From Streptomyces aurantiacus (GTDB taxonomy: Bacteria; Actinomycetota; Actinomycetes; Streptomycetales; Streptomycetaceae), in contig NZ_CP114283.1 in NCBI RefSeq assembly GCF_027107535.1, forward strand, positions 1,612,001 through 1,676,000: a DNA stretch of 64,000 nucleotides, read 5' to 3'. Of the stretch, positions 33,329 through 41,439 are shown in pieces. The notes below the pieces were generated by a model, which made no database searches, was not told where the DNA came from, and worked only from the letters and a program-made list of their open reading frames with translations. Both the position numbers and the translations under genes were made by a program. Within the stretch, counting starts at the first letter, position 1. Each line of letters opens with the position of its first letter.

Positions 33329-34297
33329 TTATGAGGGAATGTCAAACCGTTGGAGTGTTCCCGGCAGGCGCGAGCCGAGCGGCGCCATGTCGCCGTCCGC
33401 CCCGTGCCGGGCCAGCAGGTCCAGGGCGAGCCGGCCGCGGCGCACCCTCTCCCGCGCCGTGGACAGCGTCAGGTCCCGCATGTGGTGGCCGTACGGGTAG
33501 ATCCCGGGAGCCTTGGACAGGCCGAACTTCAGGTACAGCGGTGCGCCGCGGCGGATCAGCTCGGCGACCTCGTACATGCGTACATAGCCTCCAAGATCGT
33601 CGGGCGCCTCGATGTACATGTCCATGGGGGCTGCGCTGACCCTGCGGATCTCCGTCAGGTGGTCCAGCGTGAGATCGCTGGGCACGTTGATGGAGTCCCC
33701 GCCGAGCTGCTCGTACACGGCGTACGCGGCCGGGTTGACCGGACCTATGAGCGCCGAGACCTTGAGCGTGGTGTCGGCGGGGATGATCCCGGCGACACGG
33801 GCCCTGTGCAGAGTCCACAGCACGCCCTCGTCAGCCACGAGGAGGCACTTTACGCCCAACTCCGTTGCGCGGACGGCGTCTTCGACGCAGCCGGCCACCG
33901 CATCGTGACCGCGGGCGCGCAGACCGCCGCCCCGCGAGTCGGTACGGGTCGAGCCGCCGATGTCCCACGTGCCGCGCGGACCGGTGAAGAGGCAGAGCTC
34001 GATGTCACGCTCCGCGGTGGACTCGACCATCTCGGTGATCTCGGCGTCGGTCAGCATCCAGACACCGCTGCCCTGGCTGATCCGGTGGATCGGCACGTCG
34101 AGCCGCGAGGCCTCCTTGAGGACCACGGCCACTGCCTCGGGCCCCTCGCACGAGGGGATCTCGGTGCGCCAGCGGCCGCCCTCCGGGAAGGCGTGCGGTG
34201 AGGCGTCGGCGGGGGACAGGGCGGGCGCGCCCAGGCCGAGCGCGGCGAGCGCCTGCTCACCGGGTCGACGGGCCGCCTTGGGAGAAGCGTCGGTCAC
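33329..34297 (-). CDS. U32-peptidase-like TIM-barrel protein of unknown function
   Basis: A 322-aa protein. Segments such as [59 protein letters not shown] and [20 protein letters not shown] look like successive strands and helices of the barrel of U32-family proteins, which often get the name peptidase without evidence. I do not see the U32 cysteine signature. The GTG start follows AAGGAAAG. It lies between a sugar dehydrogenase and a sugar importer on the same strand, so an enzymatic role in sugar-acid breakdown, for example a keto-acid aldolase or hydrolase, is more likely than proteolysis (inferred). Confidence 0.6.
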   Translation of the reverse strand: MTDASPKAARRPGEQALAALGLGAPALSPADASPHAFPEGGRWRTEIPSCEGPEAVAVVLKEASRLDVPIHRISQGSGVWMLTDAEITEMVESTAERDIELCLFTGPRGTWDIGGSTRTDSRGGGLRARGHDAVAGCVEDAVRATELGVKCLLVADEGVLWTLHRARVAGIIPADTTLKVSALIGPVNPAAYAVYEQLGGDSINVPSDLTLDHLTEIRRVSAAPMDMYIEAPDDLGGYVRMYEVAELIRRGAPLYLKFGLSKAPGIYPYGHHMRDLTLSTARERVRRGRLALDLLARHGADGDMAPLGSRLPGTLQRFDIPS

Positions 34298-34429
34298 TGG
34301 CTTTCCTTAGCTCTGGCGAAGTATGTGTTCGACATGCCGGACATGGTTCGTGGCAGTGGATGTACGCCGGTACGGAGTCGTCAGGTACTCCGTACCGGCG
34401 TACGCATCGGGGGTCGGCGGTACGGGGCC

Positions 34430-35443
34430 CTAGGGCCGCAGCAATACCTTGCCGACCTTCGGATCGCCGGACCCCACCAGCTCGATGGCGTGGGCGAACT
34501 CGTCCAGCGGCAGCTCGTGCGTGACCAGCGGAAGCGGATCGAGGAGACCTGCGCCGAAGACCCGCACCGTGTGCGCCCAGGCCTCCGGCGGCGCACCGAA
34601 CACGGTGTGCACCTCCAGCTGCCGTACGACGAGATCGGTGGGGTCCAGACCCTCGGCGCCCGAGGCGGGGATGCCCGTGAGGACGAGACGCCCGCCGCGC
34701 CTCAGCAGGGAGGCGGCGGTCGTCGCGGCGGTCGCCGACCCGGCGGTCTCGATCACCACGTCGAAGTCGTCGGGCAGCTCCTGGTCCCGGGTACGGAAGT
34801 CGCTGGCGCCGAAGGTCCTCGACAGCTCCTCGCGGTCCGGGCGGGTGCCCACCACCAGGAGTTCCGAGGGCGAGCCCGCCTTCAGGAACTGCACGGCGAA
34901 CATGCCGAGCGTTCCGGTGCCGACGACCGCGACCCGCTCACCCGGCCGCGCGTCCGCCTTGAGCGCCGCCGCCGCGATGCAGGCCGCGGGCTCCAGGAGC
35001 GCGGCCGCGGTCAGGTCGGCGTCCTCCGGCAGGACGTGCAGCAGCCGGGCGGGCAGCGTGAGCGTGGTGGCCATGGCGCCGGGCTGGGTGAAGCCCGTCT
35101 CCTCGTAGCCGGCCGTACACAACGTTGTCTCGCCCTCGTGGCAGCGGTCACAGACCTGGCAGTTGCGGAAGCCCTCGCCCACCACCTTGCGGCCCACCAG
35201 GTTCTGGGGCACCCCGGTGCCGACCGCCTCCACCGTGCCGGACCACTCGTGGCCCGGCGTCAGCGGGTAACGGACGTACCCCTCGGGGCGGTTGCCCTGG
35301 TACACCTCGCGGTCGCTTCCGCAAATCCCGCTCGCATGGACGCGTACGAGGGCCTCGCCCGCCGCGGGCGCCGTGGGCTCGTGGGGGGCCAGCCGGTGCT
35401 CGCCCGGCCCCTCGATCACGACGGCCTGTGCTGCGGCGCTCAT
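34430..35443 (-). CDS. zinc-dependent medium-chain alcohol/sugar dehydrogenase
   Basis: A 337-aa MDR dehydrogenase. The catalytic zinc Cys is in SGICGSDREV with His-Glu in LTPGHEWSG. The structural zinc cysteines are in FRNCQVCDRCHEGETTLC. The NAD(P) fold shows VAVVGTGTLGMFAVQ. The family oxidises sugars, polyols and other secondary alcohols. It sits between the sugar-acid dehydratase and the U32-like gene on one strand, with 100-130 nt gaps. Oxidation of L-arabinose or a related aldose at C1, or of a deoxy-keto-acid intermediate, would fit the pathway; the sequence does not distinguish these. Confidence 0.82.
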   Translation of the reverse strand: MSAAAQAVVIEGPGEHRLAPHEPTAPAAGEALVRVHASGICGSDREVYQGNRPEGYVRYPLTPGHEWSGTVEAVGTGVPQNLVGRKVVGEGFRNCQVCDRCHEGETTLCTAGYEETGFTQPGAMATTLTLPARLLHVLPEDADLTAAALLEPAACIAAAALKADARPGERVAVVGTGTLGMFAVQFLKAGSPSELLVVGTRPDREELSRTFGASDFRTRDQELPDDFDVVIETAGSATAATTAASLLRRGGRLVLTGIPASGAEGLDPTDLVVRQLEVHTVFGAPPEAWAHTVRVFGAGLLDPLPLVTHELPLDEFAHAIELVGSGDPKVGKVLLRP

Positions 35444-35558
35444 GACGGCTCCGTGTCCGTGAGGCGGGGCGCGGCGCCGGAGGGGCGGTGGCCCCTCCGG
35501 TCCGCCGGGGCGGCGCGTGGCCGGGGCGGCGCGTGATCTGCTCCGCGGGCGGGCGCCG

Positions 35559-36719
35559 TCACTTGTCGCCGCCCTTGGGCTTGCGCTGCTCCCAGCCGTC
35601 CGCCCACAGGTCGAAGCGGGCCTGCTGCTGCGGGAACTCCGCCGCCGCGTCCGTGTCCAGCTCGACGCCGAGACCGGGCTCGTGCGACAGCTCGAAGTAG
35701 CCGTCCACGACCTGCGGGGCGCCCTTGATCACCTTCTTGATGTCCGCGTCCGCGAAGTCGTTGAAGTGTTCCAGGATCTTGAAGTTCGGCGCGGTGAAGC
35801 CGACCTGGAGGGAGGCGGCGGTGAGGACCGGACCGCCCACGTTGTGGGGCGCCACGAGTACGTAGTGGGCCTCGGCGGTCGCCGCCAGCTTCCGCGTCTC
35901 CCAGATGCCGCCGATGTGGCCGACGTCCGGCTGGATGATGTCCACGGCCTGGCTCTCGAAGAGCTCGCGGAACTCGATGCGGTCGTGGATGCGCTCACCG
36001 GTCGCGACCGGCATGTCGACCTTCGCCGCCACCTTCTCCAGGGCCTTCAGGTTCTCCGGCGGGACCGGCTCCTCCAGCCAGGCCGGCTTGAAGGGCGCGA
36101 GCTCGCGGGCCAGCCGGATCGCGGTGGCCGGCGAGAAGCGGCCGTGCATCTCCAGCATCAGCTCGGCCTCGGGGCCGATCGCGTCACGGACCGCCTCGAT
36201 CAGCGAGACCGCGTACAGCGACTGCTCGTGGTCGAGCTCGTAGTGGCCCGTCCCGAACGGGTCGATCTTCAGCGCCTTGTACCCGCGCTCCATGACCCCC
36301 TGAGCGGCCTTGTGGTACGCCTCCGGAGTGCGCTCCGTGGTGTACCAGCCGTTCGCGTACGCCTTGACGCGGTCGGTGACCTTGCCGCCGAGCAGCTGCC
36401 ACACGGGTACGCCGAGGGCCTTGCCCTTGATGTCCCAGCACGCCATCTCGATCACGGCGATGCCGGACATCACGATCTCGCCGGCCCGCCCGTAGTCGCC
36501 GTACTTCATGCGACGCACGAGGTCCTCGACAGCGAAGGGGTCGGAACCGAGAATGTGGTTGACCTCCGCCTCCCGCAGGTAGCCGAGCAGCGCGTCGGTG
36601 TGCCCCAGCATGCGGGTCTCACCGATGCCGGTGATGCCGTCGTCGGTGTGCACCTGGACATAGGTCAGGTTGCGCCACGGCGTCCCGACCACGTGTGTGC
36701 TGATTCCGGTGATGCGCAC
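35559..36719 (-). CDS. enolase-superfamily sugar-acid dehydratase (mandelate racemase/DgoD-like)
   Basis: A 386-aa member of the mandelate racemase subgroup. An N-terminal capping domain (about 1-115) precedes the barrel. Metal and catalytic positions can be placed: Lys151 in ALKIDPFG, Glu190 and His192 in MLEMHGRF, Glu216-217 in WLEEPVP, Glu242 in TGERIH, Asp265 in QPDVGHIGG and His292 in APHNVGG. The Glu-x-His pattern with a distal His-Asp pair matches acid-sugar dehydratases such as D-galactonate dehydratase, with Glu in place of the first Asp ligand. The product would be a 2-keto-3-deoxy acid. Its promoter carries the IclR operator of the arabinan genes, so L-arabinonate is a possible substrate. 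Confidence 0.83.
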   Translation of the reverse strand: MRITGISTHVVGTPWRNLTYVQVHTDDGITGIGETRMLGHTDALLGYLREAEVNHILGSDPFAVEDLVRRMKYGDYGRAGEIVMSGIAVIEMACWDIKGKALGVPVWQLLGGKVTDRVKAYANGWYTTERTPEAYHKAAQGVMERGYKALKIDPFGTGHYELDHEQSLYAVSLIEAVRDAIGPEAELMLEMHGRFSPATAIRLARELAPFKPAWLEEPVPPENLKALEKVAAKVDMPVATGERIHDRIEFRELFESQAVDIIQPDVGHIGGIWETRKLAATAEAHYVLVAPHNVGGPVLTAASLQVGFTAPNFKILEHFNDFADADIKKVIKGAPQVVDGYFELSHEPGLGVELDTDAAAEFPQQQARFDLWADGWEQRKPKGGDK

Positions 36720-36748
36720 TGAAATTGCCCCTTGTACTCTTCGGACTT

Positions 36749-36815
36749 GTTCGAAATTTCGTCACACGTTCGAAATCCTGGCGTGACAGTAAGGATGAGG
36801 CGGCGGCAGTGTCAA
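36749..36815 (-). promoter_or_regulatory. promoter and TTCGAA operator of the sugar-acid dehydratase
   Basis: On the minus strand TTGACA (36815-36810), an 18-nt spacer and TACTGT (36791-36786) form a strong promoter. Downstream lie two GTTCGAAAT blocks 20 bp apart (36749-36757 and 36769-36777, + strand). The first extends to the palindrome TGTTCGAAATTTCG. The motif is that of the IclR promoter, although the 35-bp half-site spacing differs. Confidence 0.7.
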
Positions 36816-36974
36816 TGGGTCGAACACATAACGGTTTCGACGCGGGTGCGCTGAGAAGGCGGCGAATGGTCCGGCCTGTCCTCAACTCGCCGCGCCGGAA
36901 CGGGTGGTTCGCCACAGAACTTTCACAGGGCCGACTGTGAACGTGACCTGCGCGGAGTTTAGTCTTCCGGCGTC

Positions 36975-37709
36975 ATGGACTACTGCGACCCGTGCCAACG
37001 GCACCTCAATGGCGCCCTCGCTTGCCCGGGGTGCGGTACATCGGCCGAAGCGTGCCAGGAGTACGCGGCTTCCCTGGACGATCGTGAGGACGTCGACGAG
37101 CGCGACGACCCGTCGGACGAGGGCGGCGAGCCGGAGGGCGGCGCCGGTCGCCGGTCCGGGTCCCGGCGGCGCGGGAGGCGCGGGGTCCGCGCCGGCCGCC
37201 GCGACCGGCGCGCCGCGCTGCACCGGCGGCGCCGCAAGCGGGTGCTGCTCGTGGGCGCTGGGCTGCTGCTCGCCGCAGGCGGGCTCAGCCTGGCGGAGCT
37301 GGGCATAGAGGCGCCGTCGTCCGAGCCGAAGGCGGCCGCGGCGGACGACGCTTCGTCCGGTTCCCCGGCCTCCGCCGACGGCTCGGTGTCGTCCGGCGGG
37401 TCCGGTTCCTCCGGCGGGGCGGGCTCGGGATCCCCGGAGGTGTCGGCCTCTCCCTCGGCGTCGGAGTCGAAGAAGTCCAAGAAGGAGAAGGACGAGGGCG
37501 ACAGCAAGGGCGGGGACGGTACGGAATCGGCCGCCCCGTCCCGTTCGATCGAACCCCGGTCGTCGGCCCCGGCCCCGGAACAGACCGCCCCGGGCGACTC
37601 CGCGACCGAGGGCCCGGGCACGCCGGACCCCGACCCCACGACGAAGAACCCGACCCCGAACCCGACAGAGTCGGAACCGTGCACACGGTTCCTGTGGTGG
37701 TGTTCATAG
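36975..37709 (+). CDS. SCO2400-family zinc-ribbon membrane protein
   Basis: A 244-aa protein. The N-terminus has a zinc-ribbon pattern (Cys4, Cys7, Cys17, Cys20 in DYCDPCQRHLNGALACPGCG). An acidic stretch, a strongly basic Arg-rich stretch (about 55-88) and one membrane helix (residues about 89-108, VLLVGAGLLLAAGGLSLAEL) follow. The remaining 130 residues are Ser/Gly/Pro-rich with a Lys/Glu patch and end in CTRFLWWCS. The layout suggests a cytoplasmic zinc ribbon and a wall-spanning disordered tail. I recognise the start as that of the Streptomyces SCO2400 family; the function is unknown. Confidence 0.78.
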   Translation: MDYCDPCQRHLNGALACPGCGTSAEACQEYAASLDDREDVDERDDPSDEGGEPEGGAGRRSGSRRRGRRGVRAGRRDRRAALHRRRRKRVLLVGAGLLLAAGGLSLAELGIEAPSSEPKAAAADDASSGSPASADGSVSSGGSGSSGGAGSGSPEVSASPSASESKKSKKEKDEGDSKGGDGTESAAPSRSIEPRSSAPAPEQTAPGDSATEGPGTPDPDPTTKNPTPNPTESEPCTRFLWWCS

Positions 37710-37727
37710 CCCGCGGGCCGACCGTGG

Positions 37728-37918
37728 CCGCCCGCGCAGTTCCCCGCGCCCCCGAGGGGGCGCACTCAGCGCCGTAGGGCCACGAGGAACGGCGCGCCCA
37801 GCCCTCACCCCCCCTAGGGGCGCGGGGAACGGCGCGCTTAGCCCCCACTCGCCCGCAGGCGGCAGCCGTCCACAGCCCCCACCCTCCTAGGGGCGCGGGG
37901 AACTGCGCGACCAGTCAC
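37728..37918. repeat. cluster of dispersed GGGGCGCGGGGAAC elements
   Basis: Three clear copies and one degenerate copy lie between the convergent SCO2400-like and MarR genes: minus-oriented at 37732-37755, plus at 37814-37839 and 37888-37915, each starting TAGGGGCGCGGGGAAC, with a weaker version at 37774-37798. Opposite orientations can pair into hairpins, so the array may also act as a terminator. Confidence 0.75.
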
Positions 37919-37932
37919 AACCGACCCGCGCC

Positions 37933-38403
37933 TCACAGACCGGCCGAGCCTGATCCCCCCACCCCGGCGGAGCCATCAAGCATCCGCAGCAGCAACCCCC
38001 GCAGAGACAGCCGTTCCTCCCGCGACAACCCCGCCAGCGGCTCCCGCGCGAAGTGGAGCGAGTCCCGCAGGCTCCGGGCGACCCGCAGCCCCTCCTCCGT
38101 CACCGCGGCCAGCTTCACGCGCCGGTCCGCCGGGTCGGGCCGCCGCTCCGCAAGCCCCCGCGCCTCCAGCCGGTCCACGATCCCGGTGACGTTCGACGGC
38201 TCGCACTTGAGCTTCTGGGCCAGCCGCCGCATGGGCAACGGCTCCAGTGAGAGCAGGCTCAGCAGCCGGGCCTGCGCCCCCGTCAGCGCGTGCTCCGCCG
38301 CCGCGTCCTCGTACTCCTCGTGGTAGCGGGCCACGACCGTGCCGATGAGGTCCACGACCTCGAGTGTCAGTGGGTCGAATCGGGGAGTCTTCTGTGTGGC
38401 CAT
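37933..38403 (-). CDS. MarR-family transcriptional regulator
   Basis: A 156-aa MarR protein. The winged HTH spans about residues 40-110, with LPMRRLAQKLKCEPSNVTGIVDRLEARGL and the wing motif RRPDPADRRVKLAAVT. A single Cys in the recognition region (LKCEPS) could be redox sensitive, but it is not at the usual OhrR position. The gene is divergent from an NADP-dependent oxidoreductase, and the shared 111-nt region carries two related inverted repeats (38435-38445 and 38456-38474). The likely role is repression of the oxidoreductase and itself, relieved by a reactive small molecule. Confidence 0.87.
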   Translation of the reverse strand: MATQKTPRFDPLTLEVVDLIGTVVARYHEEYEDAAAEHALTGAQARLLSLLSLEPLPMRRLAQKLKCEPSNVTGIVDRLEARGLAERRPDPADRRVKLAAVTEEGLRVARSLRDSLHFAREPLAGLSREERLSLRGLLLRMLDGSAGVGGSGSAGL

Positions 38404-38425
38404 GACCGCCAGGCTACCCCGTTAC

Positions 38426-38474
38426 TTGACATCATGAAATATTCAGGAGCATGGTTGTTTCAGGTACTGAAGCA
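38426..38474. promoter_or_regulatory. promoter with two candidate MarR operators
   Basis: TTGACA (38426-38431) with an 18-nt spacer and CATGGT (38450-38455) could drive the rightward gene. TGAA-ATA-TTCA (38435-38445) lies in the spacer. TGTTTCAGGTACTGAAGCA (38456-38474), a near-perfect 19-bp palindrome, covers the likely start point. Both share TTCA/TGAA half-sites. Confidence 0.55.
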
Positions 38475-38514
38475 TTTTGATGTAGAAGCCGTTGCAGCAG
38501 GAAAGGCGCACCTC

Positions 38515-39537
38515 ATGACCGACACGACCGAGCTCCCGTCCGTGAACCGCGAATGGCACCTCGTCAGCCGCCCGGTCGGCTGGCCGAAGCCCGAGGACTT
38601 CGCCCTGGTCGAGGCCGAGCTGAAGCAGCCCGGCCCCGACCAGGTGCTGGTGCGCAACAAGCACCTCTCCGTGGACCCGTACATGCGCGGCCGCATGAGC
38701 GCCGCCAAGTCGTACGTCGCGCCCTTCGAGCTCGGCAAGGTCATGCAGGGCGGTGCGGTCGGCGAGGTGATCGCGTCGAACGTCGAGGGCATCTCCGTCG
38801 GCGACCACGTCCTGCACTTCTTCGGCTGGCGCGAGTACGCCGTGGTCGACGCCAAGCAGGCCGTCAAGGTGGACCCCGAGGCCGCGCCCCTGTCCACGTA
38901 CCTGGGCGTCCTCGGCATGACCGGTCTCACCGCGTACGCGGGCCTCCTGCGCACCGCCTCCTTCAAGGAGGGCGACACGGTCTTCGTGTCCGGCGCCGCC
39001 GGTGCCGTCGGCAGCCAGGTCGGCCAGATCGCCAGGCTCAAGGGCGCCTCGCGGGTCATCGGCTCCGCGGGCTCCGACGAGAAGGTCAAGCTCCTGGTGG
39101 ACGAGTACGGCTTCGACGCCGCGTTCAACTACAAGAGCGGCCCGGTGGGCGAGCAGCTGCGGAAGGCCGCCCCGGACGGCATCGACGTCTACTTCGACAA
39201 CGTCGGCGGCGATCACCTGGAGGCCGCCATCGGCTCCCTGAACCTCCACGGCCGTATCGCGATCTGCGGAATGATCTCCGTCTACAACAGCACGGAGCCC
39301 GCGCCCGGCCCGAAGAACCTCGCCCGCCTCATCGCGACCCGCGGCCGTATCGAGGGCCTCCTCGTCGGCGACCACTACGACCTGCAGTCGCAGTTCGTGC
39401 AGGAGGTCGGCCCCTGGGTCGCCGCCGGCGAGCTCAAGTACCGCGAGACGGTCGTCGAGGGCATCGAGAACAACCTGGAGGCGTTCCTCGGGGTCCTGCG
39501 CGGCGACAACACGGGAAAGATGATCGTCACGCTCTGA
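38515..39537 (+). CDS. NADP-dependent oxidoreductase (CurA/LTB4-dehydrogenase type MDR)
   Basis: A 340-aa zinc-independent MDR enzyme. The N-terminal catalytic domain has VDPYMRGRMS and GKVMQGGAVGEVI; the nucleotide-binding domain has VSGAAGAVGSQVGQIARLKG, with a basic residue pattern for NADPH; IDVYFDNVGGDHLEAAI is a family signature. Such enzymes reduce alpha,beta-unsaturated aldehydes and ketones and often protect against reactive electrophiles. The ATG at 38515 has GCAGGAAAGG upstream. It is divergent from a MarR repressor that probably controls it, and the Ohr gene lies 155 nt downstream. Confidence 0.88.
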   Translation: MTDTTELPSVNREWHLVSRPVGWPKPEDFALVEAELKQPGPDQVLVRNKHLSVDPYMRGRMSAAKSYVAPFELGKVMQGGAVGEVIASNVEGISVGDHVLHFFGWREYAVVDAKQAVKVDPEAAPLSTYLGVLGMTGLTAYAGLLRTASFKEGDTVFVSGAAGAVGSQVGQIARLKGASRVIGSAGSDEKVKLLVDEYGFDAAFNYKSGPVGEQLRKAAPDGIDVYFDNVGGDHLEAAIGSLNLHGRIAICGMISVYNSTEPAPGPKNLARLIATRGRIEGLLVGDHYDLQSQFVQEVGPWVAAGELKYRETVVEGIENNLEAFLGVLRGDNTGKMIVTL

Positions 39538-39692
39538 GGCAGGCAGGCAGGCAGATCGGCGGACGGGCCGGTCGCGGCGCCGGTGGTGGCGACGGCAGGC
39601 TTCTGCTGAACTTCCAGCATGCGGTAACTTCTTTCCGAAGCTGTCGTGAATCGTGGGCGCGAGTCGCGGCGGACCTAGGAGGAACGCACCGT

Positions 39693-40121
39693 ATGACCAG
39701 CTCCGCAATCCGACGCTCTGATGTCCTCTACACCGCTGTGGCCACCGCCGAGAACGGCCGCGACGGCCGGGTCGCCACCGACGACGGCACGCTCGACGTC
39801 GTCGTCAACCCGCCCAAGGAGATGGGTGGCAGCGGCTCCGGCACCAACCCGGAGCAACTGTTCGCGGCGGGCTACAGCGCCTGCTTCCAGGGCGCCCTCG
39901 GCGTCGTCGCCCGCCAGGAGAAGGCCGACCTCTCCGGCTCGACCGTCACGGCGAAGGTCGGCATCGGCAGGAACGGCGACGGCTTCGGCCTCATCGTCGA
40001 GATCACCGCCGACATCCCGAACGTCGACGCCACCACGGCCCGCTCGCTGCTCGAAAAGGCCCACGAGGTGTGCCCGTACTCGAAGGCCACCAGGAACAAC
40101 ATCACGGTCACCCTGACCTGA
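39693..40121 (+). CDS. ohr: organic hydroperoxide resistance protein (Ohr/OsmC)
   Basis: A 142-aa OsmC-fold thiol peroxidase that reduces organic hydroperoxides. The two redox cysteines are in YSACFQGALG and HEVCPYSKATRNN, and the motif TNPEQLFAAGYSACF is the Ohr signature. The length is normal. The ATG follows a perfect AGGAGG. There is no adjacent OhrR; the MarR gene at 37933 is the nearest candidate regulator. A strong hairpin terminator follows at 40167-40208. Confidence 0.93.
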   Translation: MTSSAIRRSDVLYTAVATAENGRDGRVATDDGTLDVVVNPPKEMGGSGSGTNPEQLFAAGYSACFQGALGVVARQEKADLSGSTVTAKVGIGRNGDGFGLIVEITADIPNVDATTARSLLEKAHEVCPYSKATRNNITVTLT

Positions 40122-40166
40122 TCACGGCCTTACCGCCCTACCGCCCCCTACCGTCTCACCGCCATA

Positions 40167-40208
40167 CCGGGGTCGGGGGCGCGGGAACGGCGCGCCCCCG
40201 ACCCCCGG
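40167..40208. terminator. hairpin terminator formed by a dispersed element
   Basis: GGGGTCGGGGGCGCG and CGCGCCCCCGACCCC pair over 15 bp with a 7-nt loop. The centre matches the dispersed GGGGCGCGGGAACGGCGCG element. It lies between the convergent ohr and serine hydrolase genes. Confidence 0.75.
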
Positions 40209-40223
40209 TTCACGAGGCGGCGT

Positions 40224-41372
40224 TCACGCGAGTGCCGCCTCGTGAACCACCCGGACCAACCGCTGGTTCTCCGGCGCCGCCCCGCCCGGGAACGCGATCC
40301 GCCGCCGCGTGTACCCGTAGGCCAGACCGCTGCGCGGGTCGGCGAAACCCTGGGAGCCCCCCGCCCCGCTGTGCCCGAAGGCGCCGGCGCCCAGGAACGG
40401 GTGCCACATGTCGGCCGTGGCCTGGAAGCCGAGCCCGTACGACTTGTGGGCACGGGCGACCAGGTCGTAGCCGACGGAGTGGATCTGCCCGACCTCCGCG
40501 ATCGTGTCCGGTTTGAGCAGTGGTGCCCGGCCGTCGACCTGCCCGGTCGCCGCCGCGTACATCCCGGCGAGCCCGCGCGCGGAGGCGACCCCGCCCGCCG
40601 ACGCCTGGCCCAGGGCGCGCACGGCACGGGAGTTGGGGAAGTCCACCAGCGGCACCGCCCCCGGCACATGCTCGTTGAACGCGATCGAGGCCAGCGTGTG
40701 CGGGCCCTTCGGCGTCGAGTCCAGCAGTGCCTGCTCCGGAGGTGTCGGCGCCATGGGCTGTACGGAGCGGTAGCGGGGCTCCTCCGACTCGGGCAGCCCC
40801 AGATAGAAGCCGAGCCCGTACGGGGCGCGGACCCGCTCCTCGTACACCTCCTGGAGCGTACGGCCCGTGGCCCGTCGTACGACCTCGCCCGTGAGCGCGC
40901 CCATCACCAGCGCGTGATAGCCGAAGGCCGCGCCCGGCCGCCAGAACGGCCGCTGGCCGGCGAGCCGTTCGGCTATCAGCCGGTCGTCGGCCAGCTCGTC
41001 GAGGGTGAGGCCCGCGTCCGCCCCGATCACGCCCGCCCGGTGGGCGAGCACGTCCCGCAGGGTCACCCCGGACTTGCCCTCCGCCGCGAACTCCGGCCAG
41101 TAGTGGGCCATTTCACGGTCGAGTTCCAGCGTGCCGTCCTGCACGAGCAGGGCGACGACCAGGTGGGCCGCGCCCTTCGAGGAGGAGAAGACCCCGAACA
41201 GTGTGTCGCCGTCGGTGTCCGCGCCGGTCCAGAGATCGACGACCCGCCGCCCCCGCACGTACGCGTTCAACTGGCCCGCGTAGTCCGGGCGTTCGGCGGC
41301 GACGACGGACGCGAACTCCTCACGCACCGCCTCGTAGCCTTCGGCGACGGTGCCGTGGATCTCCTGTGCCAT
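40224..41372 (-). CDS. beta-lactamase-family serine hydrolase/esterase
   Basis: A 382-aa class C beta-lactamase-like protein. The nucleophile motif Ser-x-x-Lys is in VFSSSKGAAH near residue 63. The second motif Tyr-x-x is in AFGYHALVMG, and the third (Lys-Thr-Gly equivalent) is in FGHSGAGGSQGF. No signal peptide is seen, so it is cytoplasmic, like EstB-type esterases and related hydrolases. It is separated from its neighbours by terminators or short gaps. The substrate cannot be predicted. Confidence 0.85.
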   Translation of the reverse strand: MAQEIHGTVAEGYEAVREEFASVVAAERPDYAGQLNAYVRGRRVVDLWTGADTDGDTLFGVFSSSKGAAHLVVALLVQDGTLELDREMAHYWPEFAAEGKSGVTLRDVLAHRAGVIGADAGLTLDELADDRLIAERLAGQRPFWRPGAAFGYHALVMGALTGEVVRRATGRTLQEVYEERVRAPYGLGFYLGLPESEEPRYRSVQPMAPTPPEQALLDSTPKGPHTLASIAFNEHVPGAVPLVDFPNSRAVRALGQASAGGVASARGLAGMYAAATGQVDGRAPLLKPDTIAEVGQIHSVGYDLVARAHKSYGLGFQATADMWHPFLGAGAFGHSGAGGSQGFADPRSGLAYGYTRRRIAFPGGAAPENQRLVRVVHEAALA

Positions 41373-41439
41373 CCGTGCTCTCCTCGGTTTCGCTGTTCTG
41401 CCAGGTTGCGCGTGGTGAGGACGTTCCCCCGGGGCTTCC

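Noticed and set aside
33310..33335. GTTCGGAACG sequence upstream of the ChvE-type gene as a fifth IclR operator
   Set aside because: It lacks the GAAATTTC core and the GTTCG...CGAAC pairing at 35 bp, and no -10 box sits next to it.
34326..34360. GTTCGACATGCCGGACATGGTTCG upstream of the U32-like gene, read in parts, as an operator
   Set aside because: The GTTCG blocks are in direct, not inverted, orientation and the TTCGAA core is absent; it may be an unrelated site.
37728..37918. Repeat cluster as a CRISPR array
   Set aside because: The copies are in both orientations, differ in spacing and sequence, and belong to a GC-rich element found across the window; there are no cas genes.
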